From: M55B129 sp964506505
GTDB lineage: Bacteria; Bacillota; Dethiobacteria; DTU022
Direction: 5' to 3'
DNA: 64,000 nt
NCBI GenBank assembly: GCA_964506505.1
Contig: CAZDKY010000005.1
Location: 37,279 to 101,278, forward strand
In this document: positions 25,434-35,292 of the stretch, in pieces
Position numbering within the stretch: the stretch's first letter is position 1
How the letters are laid out: each line of letters opens with the position of its first letter
The notes under the pieces: generated by a model
Databases searched by the model: none
What the model was told of the DNA's origin: nothing
Seen by the model: the letters and a program-made list of their open reading frames with translations, nothing else
Position numbers and translations under genes: made by a program

Positions 25434-26996
25434 TTATCCCTCCTCGCTGCCATTAACAGTTGATACTGCAACCCGGTTGCGGCCTTTTTCCTTGGCCTGA
25501 TAAAGGGCCCTGTCGGCTGCTGAAAGTATATCTTCCAATCCGCTCATAGTTTCAGTGAGAACGGCCACGCCCATACTCACAGTAACCGGGATTTCTCTAT
25601 TTTTAAAATCCACCGGGTTGTCAGCAACTGCTTCTTTTAATGATACAGCCAGCTTGCGGGCATCATCAATATTTATTTCCGGTAAAATAATACCTATTTC
25701 GTCTCCCCCCAGGCGGGCGGCAGTATCAACTGCTCGAAGGCGATTTAAAAAAAGCCGACCAATATGCTGGAGTGTATAATCACCGGCCTGGTGACCAAAG
25801 GAATCATTGATCTTTTTAAAATGATCAACGTCGAGCATGATCAATGCCAGTTTATGTCTATAGCGCTTTGCCCTTTTCAGTTCTTTGTCCATAGTTTCTA
25901 TGAAATAACGCCGGTTCCACAAACCCGTGAGAATATCTGTCGTGGCCAATGTTTTGAGTTCCTCTTCCACTTCTTTTCGCTCGGTGATATCACTCAATAG
26001 AATAATATGGCCGGTGACAATCCTATTTTCCCCTTTCAGGGGCAGAAAATCTATCCTGAACCAGTGCGTTGATCCATTATCCTCTTTTTTTAACTCTACG
26101 TGATACTTCCTGTCAATCGCCGCCAGCAATTTGGCCAGCTTCGGCCAATAAGAAAGCACCTCAGCGGCTTTTTGACCTACTACCGGGCAATCGAGGCCCA
26201 AATAACACCTGGCCGAATCATTAATATCAATGATCCGCAGGGCAGGATCCAGGATAAGGACCCCATAGGGCAGCTCCTCAAATAGTTTTGTCCGTACAAT
26301 CGGGACCAGGTCAAAGAGCTTATAACGGAACAACCCCCAGGCAAAAACAATACTGCTCAGGGAGAGAAAAAAAGGATTAAAATCCAGGTTCCAGGTCAGA
26401 GGTCTGAACAGGTAGATCACCAGGCCAAACCAGGGAATTAAAGAACCGACCAGCATAATGGCAATTTGCCGGCGGTAAACTTTGTTCGCATTAGACCACA
26501 TCACCATAAAAAGTATATTACTGTATAAAATCGCCATCACAACATAGCCATTCTGCACCCAGTACCAGGGGCCCCTGACAAAGGAAATCACAGGGAAAAG
26601 CCCCTCTTGATCAATAAAAACATCCTGATATATTAAGCCGTGCAGCTGGTTGGTATAAAACAGGCTCACCGTAATCAGAGGAATGATAAAAAAAGAACTT
26701 TTGGCAATAATGCTGAAGCGATTGCTTTTTTCGGTGTACGCAAGAGCAAAAAGGATGAACAGAGCAGGAATAACCGCTATGCCAAGGTACTCAATCTTCA
26801 GCCATAACAGGACCGTTTTCAGGTTAAGTGATGATATTTCCAGCCCGTAGGCAGAGGAATATAAAGCACAGGCCAGAGCGAGCATAGAAAATTCCTTCGC
26901 CCCACCCGCCGTTTTATAATTCCAGGCGGTAAAAGCAAGAATTAGCATGAGCAAGCTAAAGATGTAGAGCGGAAGACTGTATAAATTAAAAACCAT
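25434..26996 (-). CDS. 7TM-PAS-GGDEF diguanylate cyclase
   Basis: About 520 residues from ATG 26996 (GGAG seven bases upstream; an ATG at 27029 is also in frame but lacks a site). Residues 1-220 form seven hydrophobic helices like the N-terminal 7TM region of histidine kinases. A PAS domain follows (LRIIDINDSARCYLGL), then GGDEF with RLGGDEIGIILPE, which keeps an active-type GGDE[IF] site, and DVDHFKKINDSFGH. Likely makes cyclic di-GMP in response to a membrane signal. Coupled to a 33-codon gene downstream. Confidence 0.92.
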   Translation of the reverse strand: MVFNLYSLPLYIFSLLMLILAFTAWNYKTAGGAKEFSMLALACALYSSAYGLEISSLNLKTVLLWLKIEYLGIAVIPALFILFALAYTEKSNRFSIIAKSSFFIIPLITVSLFYTNQLHGLIYQDVFIDQEGLFPVISFVRGPWYWVQNGYVVMAILYSNILFMVMWSNANKVYRRQIAIMLVGSLIPWFGLVIYLFRPLTWNLDFNPFFLSLSSIVFAWGLFRYKLFDLVPIVRTKLFEELPYGVLILDPALRIIDINDSARCYLGLDCPVVGQKAAEVLSYWPKLAKLLAAIDRKYHVELKKEDNGSTHWFRIDFLPLKGENRIVTGHIILLSDITERKEVEEELKTLATTDILTGLWNRRYFIETMDKELKRAKRYRHKLALIMLDVDHFKKINDSFGHQAGDYTLQHIGRLFLNRLRAVDTAARLGGDEIGIILPEINIDDARKLAVSLKEAVADNPVDFKNREIPVTVSMGVAVLTETMSGLEDILSAADRALYQAKEKGRNRVAVSTVNGSEEG

Positions 26997-27100
26997 ATCG
27001 TATCTCCATAAATTGGTTTTAATGATCATTCGACAACAACCGGCGAACCCCTTTTAACCAACGGCGGCAATATCACTGAACAATTATGATTTTGCCACAT

Positions 27101-27139
27101 AAAATAGGGACACATCTTTAAAAAATATGTCCCTATTTT
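27101..27139. repeat. REP-like palindromic hairpin
   Basis: Perfect 12-base stem AAAATAGGGACA (27101-27112) / TGTCCCTATTTT (27128-27139) with a 15-base A/T loop, in the space between the GGDEF gene and threonine aldolase. The form resembles dispersed palindromes found in clostridial genomes, and it could also end transcription. No coding gene in the remaining 27030-27314 region. Confidence 0.55.
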
Positions 27140-27314
27140 ATCAGTTAACCATGCTCTTGTATCCCGGCCGGGACGTTCTCTTTTAATATCCTGAAACTTT
27201 TTTAACATGTTTTCCGACCGGTTTAATTTTTTACACACCCGGGATCGGTTTTAAGATCAATGCTGACATTATTTAATTTTATGGCCAAAACTAGAAACTA
27301 TGCTTCTTCCAATT

Positions 27315-28343
27315 TCAAGCATGGGTAAGAATGTCTTTTACCGCAGTTATCGTTTTTTCTATGTCTCTGCGATTTACTTCCTTGTTGGTTGTAAAACGAA
27401 TCCGGTCCGGTTCAATTACTACAGTCAGGATGCCCCTTTTGGCCAGTTCGTCTCCGAAGCAACCGATGGACATGGTGGTAGGTTTGACAATTACAATATT
27501 TGTTTCCACGTCGGCAGGGTTAAATTCGATCCCCTCCAAATCAGCCAGACCGTCAGCGAGAAAGCGGGCATTGTCATGATCTTCAGCCAACCGGTCGATC
27601 ATCCTCTCGAGAGACACTATGCCAGCTGCTGCGATTATCCCCGCCTGGCGCATTCCACCACCCATTCTTTTCCGCCACCGCATGGCCCTCTCCATAAAAT
27701 CACGGGGACCCACTATAATGGAACCAACAGGAGCTCCGAGGCCCTTGGAAAGGCAAAACTGGACCGATGTGGCACTGGCGGCAAAATCTTTGGCCGGAAT
27801 ACCTGAGGCAACGGAAGCATTAAAAATACGGGCACCGTCAAGGTGAACAGGTAGATTATGCCGGCAGGCCACATCATAGACCGCCTGCATATCTTCGAGG
27901 GGAATAACTATGCCGCCGGCCCGGTTATGAGTATTTTCCATACAGATCAACGAGGTGGGGGGAAGATGAATATCGTCTTCCCGGATAGCCCATTCTACCA
28001 GCTCGGCAGGAAGGGATCCCCTTTTTCCCGGCAGCGGCCGGGGTTGAACCCCACCAAAGACGGAAGCGGCTGCCGCTTCGTAGTAATAGATATGCGAATC
28101 CGCTTCCAGTATAATCTCCGTACCGGGGCGGGTATGGGCCAGAACGGAAATCTGGTTGCCCATTGTCCCGCTGGGTACCAACATGGCCGCTTCCTTGCCA
28201 AGCATCTCGGCAGCCATCTCCTGTAAGCGGTTGACCGATGGATCTTCACCGTAAACATCGTCTCCTACTTCAGCCCTGTAAATAGCCTGCCGCATTTCAT
28301 CGGTGGGCAAGGTAATAGTATCACTGCGCAAATCGATCATCAT
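27315..28343 (-). CDS. ltaE: Low-specificity L-threonine aldolase
   Basis: PLP enzyme cleaving threonine to glycine and acetaldehyde. 342 residues. IDLRSDTITLPT at the N-terminus, LDGARIFNA (PLP Asp), and SKGLGAPVGS with the PLP lysine are diagnostic. Its ATG overlaps the stop of the sensor kinase gene (ATGA), with GGGGAGG inside the kinase 3' end. It provides glycine that the riboswitch-controlled cleavage system could consume. Confidence 0.95.
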   Translation of the reverse strand: MMIDLRSDTITLPTDEMRQAIYRAEVGDDVYGEDPSVNRLQEMAAEMLGKEAAMLVPSGTMGNQISVLAHTRPGTEIILEADSHIYYYEAAAASVFGGVQPRPLPGKRGSLPAELVEWAIREDDIHLPPTSLICMENTHNRAGGIVIPLEDMQAVYDVACRHNLPVHLDGARIFNASVASGIPAKDFAASATSVQFCLSKGLGAPVGSIIVGPRDFMERAMRWRKRMGGGMRQAGIIAAAGIVSLERMIDRLAEDHDNARFLADGLADLEGIEFNPADVETNIVIVKPTTMSIGCFGDELAKRGILTVVIEPDRIRFTTNKEVNRRDIEKTITAVKDILTHA

Positions 28344-30571
28344 ATATTCCTCCCCGGATATTCATTGGTAATGTCTTCTTGTTCACAGAAATCGAGGGTA
28401 AAATAAAATGAGGTCCCCTCTCCTGGCTTCCTTTCCGCCCATATTCTGCCGCCGTGCCTGTCTATGATCCTCTGGACAATGCTTAAACCAATGCCGGTTC
28501 CGGAATATTCATCGGGGGGATGAAGTCTCCGGAAGGGTTTAAATAGATCCTCGGCATAAGCCATATCGAAACCGATCCCGTTGTCACGGATGAAATAGAT
28601 CTTCCTGTTCTCTTTTTTGAAACAGCCTACCTCTATGCGTCCGGGATCAGAAATTGCAGTAAACTTCCAGGCATTATCGAGCATGTTTTCCAAAGCTATA
28701 CGCAGCAGGGCAGCATCCCCGACAGCTTCAAGCCCTTCTGCGATGACGAATTCGAACCTGCGCTGCGGATCTTTTTCTTGCAGTTGTCTGGCGTAAGCTT
28801 CGGCCATATCTGTCAGGTTGATGCGATCTCTGTGCAACTCCTGCCTGGTTACACGGGATAACTTGAGAAGATCGTTAATCAGGTTGTTCATCCGGCGGGC
28901 GGAAGCACAAACCCTCTGCAGATAATCCACACCCTGATCGTCGAGATATTCACCGTAGTCTTCGAGAACCGCTTCACTGAAACCTCCTATACTGCGCAGG
29001 GGAGCGCGCAGGTCATGCGATACGGAATATGTAAAAGCAGTGAGCTCCCGGTTGGCATTCTCCAGTTTAGCTGTCCGTTCGCGGACTCTCTGTTCCAGTT
29101 CCTCATTAAGACGCTTCAGCTCTTTTTCCGTTTCTTTCAGCTCGGTAATGTCAAGAGAAGTGTCGAGCGCCCCTATTATTTCACCGTTCCGATCATAAAC
29201 GGGAGTACCGGTTACCCTCCAGCAACTACCATCCGGATATTCGACGGTATTCAGAGTCCTGCGGCCGGTGTCAAGGCATTCCACCACCGGGCAACCCGGA
29301 CATGGTTCAGTGTACCCGTACCAGGCTCTAAAACATTTTTCACCGATATAATCAGCAGGGTTTTTTTGGTGAATTTCGGCAACCAGACGGTTAGCCCAGT
29401 TGATCCGCATATCTTTGTCCATGTACGTAACCAGTTCGGCCAGATTTTCCAAAATGAGATTCTTTTCCTGCTGTTCTTTATTCAGTTTCTCCTCATGCCT
29501 TTTCCTCTCCGTGATATCCTTGGACACGCAGATAATCCCGATTGGCTCCCCGGCTTTGTTTTTCATGTACGACAGTGAGTTTTCGACCCAGACCGTCGAA
29601 CCGTCCTTTTTGTATTCTTCCAGCTCTATCTGGAGGGTCTTTGTAAAATCAGCCTTGCCTTCCGCAAGCAACTGCATTTCCCGTTGCAGGGTCTCCCTGA
29701 TTAGACACAGCGATTCAGGAGTAAAGGTCTGTTCCAGATTCCGTTCCAGAGCTTCCGAAGATGTAAAACCCTGCAGATTGTAAATGGACGGGCTGACATA
29801 GAGATAATTGAGATCCATATCCATGAGGGTAATGGTATCGGCAGTATTTTCAGCGATGAGGCGGTATTTTTCTTCACTCTGCAACAATTCCTTTTCTTTT
29901 TCTCGACCGCGGTAGTAATAATAGGTAACGGTGACAGCAAGGGCAAAAATAACCGTCAGGGCCAGGGCTGCTATATTCTGATGTCTGGCAGCAGCCGCAT
30001 CCAGATCAGTCAGATAAATACCGGTGCCGACAATCCACTGCCAGGGCTCATAAGCTGCAACATAGGAAAGCTTACCCCCTGTTCGCTCGCTGTCGTCATA
30101 GTACTGCCACTGGTAAGTGAGATGTCCGGCGCCATCTTCCCGGGCAATCCTGACCATTTCCCGGAACAGCAAAAAGCCGGTTTCATCTTCAGTTTCAGAA
30201 ACATCTGTTTTTTCCAGTTCCGGCCGGAAGGGGTGCACAATTACGGTAGCATCATAATCGATAATCCAGAAATAATCCCGATTATCTTCACCGTAGCGCA
30301 TTTCCCGGATCAGCCGGGTAGCTTCTTCCTTCGCCTCTTCAGTACTTAATATTCCCTGGTCTTCCAGGTTCCTGAAATGGTCGATTACAGTCAACCCGTT
30401 GTCCACCATTTCACTGGTGAAAACCTCTTTTTCCCGGTAAATATCCGCTCGCAGGGCTGGCAGGATCAAAAAAAGATAGAGGCTGACAAAAAGAATCAGC
30501 AGCAGGAAAACGACCAGCAGCAACCGAAAATTTTCTTTTTTTCTCAGAAAATCGCTCAAGTTAATTTGCAA
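28340..30571 (-). CDS. Cache-PAS-PAS sensor histidine kinase
   Basis: 743 residues. One membrane helix at about 17-38, an extracellular single-Cache-type domain (GEDNRDYFWIIDYDATVIVH), a second helix near 200-220, two PAS domains (near 235-355 and 370-485), a coiled coil, HisKA with SVSHDLRAPLRSIGGF (phospho-His), and HATPase_c with DNAWKFTA, IRDNGIGFD and GTGIGLSIVQ. TTG start with GAGG nine bases upstream. No response regulator is adjacent; the next gene is ltaE, overlapping by four bases. Small extracellular ligand sensing is inferred. Confidence 0.9.
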   Translation of the reverse strand: MQINLSDFLRKKENFRLLLVVFLLLILFVSLYLFLILPALRADIYREKEVFTSEMVDNGLTVIDHFRNLEDQGILSTEEAKEEATRLIREMRYGEDNRDYFWIIDYDATVIVHPFRPELEKTDVSETEDETGFLLFREMVRIAREDGAGHLTYQWQYYDDSERTGGKLSYVAAYEPWQWIVGTGIYLTDLDAAAARHQNIAALALTVIFALAVTVTYYYYRGREKEKELLQSEEKYRLIAENTADTITLMDMDLNYLYVSPSIYNLQGFTSSEALERNLEQTFTPESLCLIRETLQREMQLLAEGKADFTKTLQIELEEYKKDGSTVWVENSLSYMKNKAGEPIGIICVSKDITERKRHEEKLNKEQQEKNLILENLAELVTYMDKDMRINWANRLVAEIHQKNPADYIGEKCFRAWYGYTEPCPGCPVVECLDTGRRTLNTVEYPDGSCWRVTGTPVYDRNGEIIGALDTSLDITELKETEKELKRLNEELEQRVRERTAKLENANRELTAFTYSVSHDLRAPLRSIGGFSEAVLEDYGEYLDDQGVDYLQRVCASARRMNNLINDLLKLSRVTRQELHRDRINLTDMAEAYARQLQEKDPQRRFEFVIAEGLEAVGDAALLRIALENMLDNAWKFTAISDPGRIEVGCFKKENRKIYFIRDNGIGFDMAYAEDLFKPFRRLHPPDEYSGTGIGLSIVQRIIDRHGGRIWAERKPGEGTSFYFTLDFCEQEDITNEYPGRNI

Positions 30572-30807
30572 ATAATCTTAACCTCGTCATTCCAATATTG
30601 ATCATGATGTTTGAAGGACAAGCAAAAACTTGCTCTTCGAATAAAAACTATTCGTAATTAACCGGCCATTTTTAATAGTAATATATACAACAAGTTAACT
30701 TAATATCCTTTAAGCTAAGGAAATTGGAAAACTGTAGATCCCTGCAAAAATTTGATTTTCGCTACCGGGACAGTCATCAATTCTTCTTTATCTTTATCTT
30801 TGTTTGC

Positions 30808-32133
30808 TCAGTCGACCCTGAAAAAGGATTCATCAAATTCTGGATTGTTCTCATAGCGGGCCATGAAAAAACCGGGCAGAGTATCGATCTGCGAAAAAAG
30901 TTCCGCTTCTACAGGAATCCCAGCTCCGTTAAGTGCCCTGACAATCCCGGCGGGATCGGGCGGGCATCCCCTGGCAGCTAACATTTTCCGGATAACCGGG
31001 TGATTTCTGTTGCGGCGGTACATACATTCCCCGATCAGGACGGTTGCCTTCATCCCCGGCGTCGGTTCCATCAGCTTGCCGGTCAGTACTTCCACTCCGT
31101 CCCACGGCTGACCCTGCCAGGCCTGCCGGATAGCAGTCAGGATGAGGCCATTCAGTCTCGAGCAGTAGGTGCACAGGGTGCTGTCAAATTTCCTGTAAAA
31201 CAGCCCTTTTATACCCTGCCTGGCCAGCGCGAGAGGCATTTCCCCCCACTGGTTCCTGCTGTAGGGAAAATCAAATTCATGGTGGGACACTGTATCTTCA
31301 ATTCTTCTGCCGATTACTTCTATGTCGGAAAGATCTTTCGGCCGGCCCACCCTTTCAATCGCCGCAGCCAGGTGCTCTACGAAGAACGGTTCATAACCCA
31401 GTATCCTGGCGCCAACCATATCAGCAGAAAGAATGTCACCCGAAGCGATCAGGAGGTTTTTGCGATGCATTCTGCCGTCAAATCCCGGCCCGCGCTCCAG
31501 ACTGTAGATGCCGTCAATAACAGTTAGGATCGGGGGCAGGGGATCGGCCAGCCTGGCGATATGATAGTGAAGATTTTTCCGCCTGTCGGGGCTGTGGCAT
31601 TTCTTGCGGGAAACAATATCGATTGTCCCTTTCAAATTTTTCAGGCCAAGGCTGACAACAGTCTGGTTATGCGTCTTAAGGACTGGGAGATCGACGACGA
31701 AATCGCTGTCCAGGATATCTTCATTGTAGTTTAGGCTAATCCCGCCTTCCAGTTCGATCTTCCGGAAGGGTCTTTTCATGATATTGACAAACCTGACCCC
31801 GTATTTCTCCTTGAGGGTTTCATAGCCAAGCGCCCGGAAGGCATGGATGGGAGTATCTTCATCTCCGGGATCGGCAACCATCCCCTCACCGATGGTGATA
31901 TCATTTATCCCATGCTCCTTAATGACTTTCACCACATCTTCCAAAAGACGCGATGTAGTGATCACACCCCACTTCGGGAAAGAGCAGGCGCGGGTCCAAA
32001 AAACGATATTCGGCTTGATAAAAACCCGCGCTCCGGTGGCCATCTTCGCCAGGCCATTGCAGTCCAGAATTGCTTTCTGCACCGACTGATACGGCTTTTC
32101 ATAGCGAACAATGGAAACATGATATCGGCGCAT
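30808..32133 (-). CDS. DUF362 domain protein
   Basis: 441 residues. Recognised by VFIKPNIVFWTRACSFPKWG, VVDLPVLKTHNQTVVSLGLKNLKG and DGIYSLERGPGFDGRMH. Unlike the gene at 18528-19661 it lacks a ferredoxin domain, but the C-terminal third has scattered cysteines (CTYC, GECMYRRN, ARGCPPDP) that might hold a metal. GGGAGG precedes the ATG. Function unknown. The 236 bases between it and the sensor kinase are AT rich and show no feature I can support. Confidence 0.85.
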   Translation of the reverse strand: MRRYHVSIVRYEKPYQSVQKAILDCNGLAKMATGARVFIKPNIVFWTRACSFPKWGVITTSRLLEDVVKVIKEHGINDITIGEGMVADPGDEDTPIHAFRALGYETLKEKYGVRFVNIMKRPFRKIELEGGISLNYNEDILDSDFVVDLPVLKTHNQTVVSLGLKNLKGTIDIVSRKKCHSPDRRKNLHYHIARLADPLPPILTVIDGIYSLERGPGFDGRMHRKNLLIASGDILSADMVGARILGYEPFFVEHLAAAIERVGRPKDLSDIEVIGRRIEDTVSHHEFDFPYSRNQWGEMPLALARQGIKGLFYRKFDSTLCTYCSRLNGLILTAIRQAWQGQPWDGVEVLTGKLMEPTPGMKATVLIGECMYRRNRNHPVIRKMLAARGCPPDPAGIVRALNGAGIPVEAELFSQIDTLPGFFMARYENNPEFDESFFRVD

Positions 32134-32178
32134 CCTACATCCTCCCGGCGAGTATAAAAGATTCTCATGGGCATAAAA

Positions 32179-33648
32179 TCAATGAAGAAAAGATCCGAAG
32201 ATCAGAAAAGAGGCGGTGATGCAGAAAGGCACGATCAGAGTCAAAAGCAATCCCGCCTTCAGAAAATCCCGGATTGAAAAATAACCGGCGGAATAGGGTA
32301 TGACATTGGTGGGACTGGAAGTCACCAGCAGAAAAGCAAGGGAAGTGGCTATAGCCACCGGTCCGGCCAGCATCCAGGGGTTTAAATTCAGCTCCGCCGC
32401 GAGGGCAATCACCAGGGGCACCATAATTACGCCGGTTACAGTATTACTGGAAAAGAATACTTTCAGGACCTCCACAGCCAGAACAGCCAGAATAATTCTA
32501 ACAGCCAGTGTAAGGCTACCGAGAGGTGAAAAGGCGATGGCCGACAACCAGCCGGCTGCTCCCGTTTCGTAAATTACTGATCCCAGGGAAAGGCCGGCGG
32601 CAATGAGAACAATTGCCCCCCAGTCTACATCTTTCTGGGCTTCTTTCCAGCTTAAGAGATCAATCCCCGGCAGAAAGAAAAGGGCAGCAGCAGCCAGGGC
32701 TACTATTTCGATAGGTACCGAGTAACCGGTAAGCAGAATAAGGAGAGGATCACCAACCCAGAACACAACGGCCAATAAAAATATTGTTAATGCTTTAATT
32801 TCCCGGGCAGTTAACTTTTCCTTTTTTGCCGAGCCCTTCACAGGCAGCCCGGCAAGGATCTCCTCTGATACCGGTTCGGGAGGGAAAACCCTGACCAGCA
32901 GCAGGTAAGCCAGGGGTAAAATCAGGAGGGCTGCCGGCACGCCGACAATCATCCAGCGTAGAAAATCAATCTGGATCCCGGCCAGATCACGCAGATAGCC
33001 AAGAGCGACAACATTGGCTCCGTTGCCAACCGGAGTTGATATGCCGCCAATAGCCGGCCCCCAGGCTACAGCGATCATCAGGGAACGGCCAAAATTGCTT
33101 TTCAGCGGCAGAGCTCTGCAACGATGCAAAATGTTTAAGGCTACTGGCAGTAAAATGGCCGATACCGACATGTTCACTATCCACATGGAAAGCAGCGCCC
33201 CGAGCATCATAAATACAAGCACCAGTTTACGAGGATTGAAACCGACCCGATTGATGATCGCCGCCGTCAGGCGATCTGCAAGGCCGGAACGGGTCAGCCC
33301 CGAAGAAATGACCAGAATGCCGATAAAGAAGACTACCACCGTATTGCCAAAACCGTAGGCTACCGTCTCTTTTAAAGGATGCAGCCCCAGCAGAGGCACC
33401 AGAAGAAGCCCAATTAGAGCAGCAATAACGAAAGGAACCGCTTCAGTAACCCAGAGGATAATAACAAAAGCAAGAACAGCCAGGGCTGCTTTCCCTTCCG
33501 CAGTAAGCAAGGGCTCTACCCCGGTAGCATTAAAAATATCGAGAGGCAGGAGGTACAGGACAACCAGGACCAGCACCGCTGCCAACAGTATAAATATACG
33601 CTTCAATGGGGTTTGAATATTGTTGTTTTCACCGGGCTTTACGGACAA
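32179..33648 (-). CDS. SLC13/DASS-family anion:sodium symporter
   Basis: 489-residue polytopic membrane protein with about 11-12 hydrophobic helices. Features of the divalent anion:Na+ symporters: AVLAFVIILWVTEAVPF near the N-terminus, GNGAN near residue 215 and SSNTVTG near 410, the two hairpin motifs that bind Na+ and substrate. Substrate could be dicarboxylate or sulfate. TTG start with a weak ribosome site. 45 bases before the DUF362 gene. The 217 bases upstream contain nothing I can name. Confidence 0.88.
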   Translation of the reverse strand: MSVKPGENNNIQTPLKRIFILLAAVLVLVVLYLLPLDIFNATGVEPLLTAEGKAALAVLAFVIILWVTEAVPFVIAALIGLLLVPLLGLHPLKETVAYGFGNTVVVFFIGILVISSGLTRSGLADRLTAAIINRVGFNPRKLVLVFMMLGALLSMWIVNMSVSAILLPVALNILHRCRALPLKSNFGRSLMIAVAWGPAIGGISTPVGNGANVVALGYLRDLAGIQIDFLRWMIVGVPAALLILPLAYLLLVRVFPPEPVSEEILAGLPVKGSAKKEKLTAREIKALTIFLLAVVFWVGDPLLILLTGYSVPIEIVALAAAALFFLPGIDLLSWKEAQKDVDWGAIVLIAAGLSLGSVIYETGAAGWLSAIAFSPLGSLTLAVRIILAVLAVEVLKVFFSSNTVTGVIMVPLVIALAAELNLNPWMLAGPVAIATSLAFLLVTSSPTNVIPYSAGYFSIRDFLKAGLLLTLIVPFCITASFLIFGSFLH

Positions 33649-33865
33649 ATTATTAATATCCCTTCATCATTTATATCCCTGTTTCAAATGACCCAAACTA
33701 ATGCGATAATAGCATTTCAGGCTGCCGGCCATCAATAATCACCCATTCCTCATCACCCTGCAGGACCGCGCCGGTATCATTTTTATAAAACCGGTTATCT
33801 AAAAAAGCTTACTGCAGTTAACAGCTGGCTGTCAAGCAATCCCGGCTTGATAACAAAGGCAGCCG

Positions 33866-34426
33866 CTATCTTTTCAGAAAGTCCCAGAAACCCTTTTTCG
33901 GTGGTTCCGGAAAATCATCCTCCGTTTCTATAATGCCGTTTTCATTTTGCTGTTCCCTTAGTTTCTCTTCCAACTTTTGCTTTTCGGCTTCCAATTCAGC
34001 CTGCTCCTTTGCAACGGCTTCTTCGCGTTCTCTCTTCTGCTTGTTTAGTTCTTCGGACAGTTTATTTTTTTCAGCTTCCAGTTCGGCTTTAGCCCTCTCT
34101 GCAGCTTCTTCACGTTCTTTTTTGAACCTTTCTAATTCTTCTTCCAGTTTCTTGTTTTCATTTTCCAGAAATTTTACGCGGCGCTGTAATTCTTTTTTAA
34201 GATTGCGCTCACTTTCAGATTTTATATAGTTATGGATGCTGCGGTAAATTCCATAAAAAACCATGACAAGGATCCCCGCCAGAGCAGAACCCAGAATCAA
34301 CGTAAACAGGGTCAGCTCCACCTGGCCAAAAATATAATTTACAGTAACCATTTCATTATTGAGCACAGCTACTATGGCAACAGCCAGGGCCAGTATTATC
34401 ATCAAGACAATGAATAAAGTCCTCAT
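33866..34426 (-). CDS. LapA-domain membrane protein with long coiled coil
   Basis: 186 residues. Two hydrophobic helices (about 4-25 and 40-62) in the LapA/DUF1049 arrangement, with LNNEMVTVNYIFGQVELTL between them. Residues 70-165 form a coiled coil with two copies of an REEA...AELEAEKxKLxEEL unit. The C-terminus is acidic and ends GFWDFLKR. Probably a cell-envelope organiser; exact role unknown. It ends with TAG. ATG after AGGGGAAAGG. Confidence 0.8.
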   Translation of the reverse strand: MRTLFIVLMIILALAVAIVAVLNNEMVTVNYIFGQVELTLFTLILGSALAGILVMVFYGIYRSIHNYIKSESERNLKKELQRRVKFLENENKKLEEELERFKKEREEAAERAKAELEAEKNKLSEELNKQKREREEAVAKEQAELEAEKQKLEEKLREQQNENGIIETEDDFPEPPKKGFWDFLKR

Positions 34427-34786
34427 TTTCCTTTCCCCTCCAATCGATTTAAATTCGAGTTTACCGGCCTGGTTCCAAAAGTAAATCTGGCCGGGACGCT
34501 CTATATATTGAATTCCACAATAACTTTGATATTCCTCTGATAATAGAGTAGTAGGGTTCGGTTCTTTAAATATAAGATCTATGGTTGAGCCTCAAATATT
34601 GGACTCAGATCGTACAAAATGATATTTTATCGACTTGATCACAGCTAATTGACTTGATCTTAGATTGTCGAGTAGATATATGCACATCCCAACTTTTTGT
34701 TAACAATAAATATCACAGGCAACAAAGAGGATCCGCTATGCTCCGGTTAGAAGGAGCCACAAAGAGTCTTTCCAAATGTTTTATAG
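34427..34786. other. Intergenic region before thiamine operon
   Basis: About 360 bases without a gene, between the divergent LapA-like gene and the TPP riboswitch. It is AT rich. I see one short direct repeat (GACTTGATC at 34632-34640 and 34651-34659) and no convincing RNA or coding frame. Confidence 0.5.
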
Positions 34787-34815
34787 TTGAAATAACTGCT
34801 TTAAAGTGCTATGAT
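34787..34815 (+). promoter_or_regulatory. SigA-type promoter of thiamine operon
   Basis: TTGAAA (34787-34792), exactly 17 bases, TATGAT (34810-34815). The start point would fall just ahead of the TPP aptamer, as expected. Confidence 0.75.
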
Positions 34816-34828
34816 AAGGAAAATGAAT

Positions 34829-34923
34829 AGTGCCAAGGGGAGCTGGGGTAACCCGGCTGAGAAAGAACTGTTCCTGTTCTGACCCTTTGACCTGATCTGG
34901 ATAATGCCAGCGTAGGGATGTTT
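34829..34923 (+). promoter_or_regulatory. TPP riboswitch (THI element)
   Basis: Core segments in order: GGGGAGC, GGCTGAGA, GACCCTTTGA, CCTGATCTGGATAATGCC, CAGCGTAGGGA, matching the conserved thiamine pyrophosphate aptamer. It lies upstream of a thiamine-binding protein and ABC transporter. A T-run follows (34929-34936), but I cannot draw a convincing terminator, so transcriptional versus translational control is unresolved. Confidence 0.95.
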
Positions 34924-35001
34924 TTAAGCTTTTTTTCAGGCTGTCGCCCATGTTGGTGGCAGTTTTTATTTTAAATTCTTTTGGAGGAAGGAAGTGTATC
35001 A

Positions 35002-35292
35002 ATGCCCGTCTGCAATCTCAGTCTGCAGATTATTCCCGTTGTTCCCGAAGAACAGGTTTATCCTATTGTCGACCGGGTTATTGCCATGATCGCTGAATCG
35101 AAAGTGAAATATGTGGTCGGACCAATGGAAACAACCATGGAAGGAGAACTTGACGATCTTCTGGATGTTGTTAAGAGGGCCCAGACTCTGTGTGCCGACA
35201 CCGGAGCCGAGCGTGTCCTTTCCGTGATCAAGATCGATTACCGCACCGGGGGAGTGACCATGGATGAAAAAATGGCTAAATATAAAAAATAA
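35002..35292 (+). CDS. Thiamine-binding protein, MTH1187/COG0011 family
   Basis: 96 residues from ATG 35002, preceded by GGAGGAAGGAAG. One ferredoxin-like domain of the thiamine-binding/YkoF-related family (NLSLQIIPVVP, VVGPMETTMEGELDDLLDVVKRA). First gene after the TPP riboswitch; it overlaps the permease gene by 29 bases. Role in thiamine or hydroxymethylpyrimidine (HMP) handling is inferred from family and regulation. Confidence 0.9.
   Translation: MPVCNLSLQIIPVVPEEQVYPIVDRVIAMIAESKVKYVVGPMETTMEGELDDLLDVVKRAQTLCADTGAERVLSVIKIDYRTGGVTMDEKMAKYKK

Noticed and set aside
27026..27238. 70-codon minus-strand frame upstream of the GGDEF gene
   Set aside because: Runs through the 27101-27139 palindrome, has no ribosome site and low-complexity composition; treated as noncoding.
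34924..34960. Intrinsic terminator of the TPP riboswitch
   Set aside because: There is a T-run but I could not find a stable competing hairpin before it.
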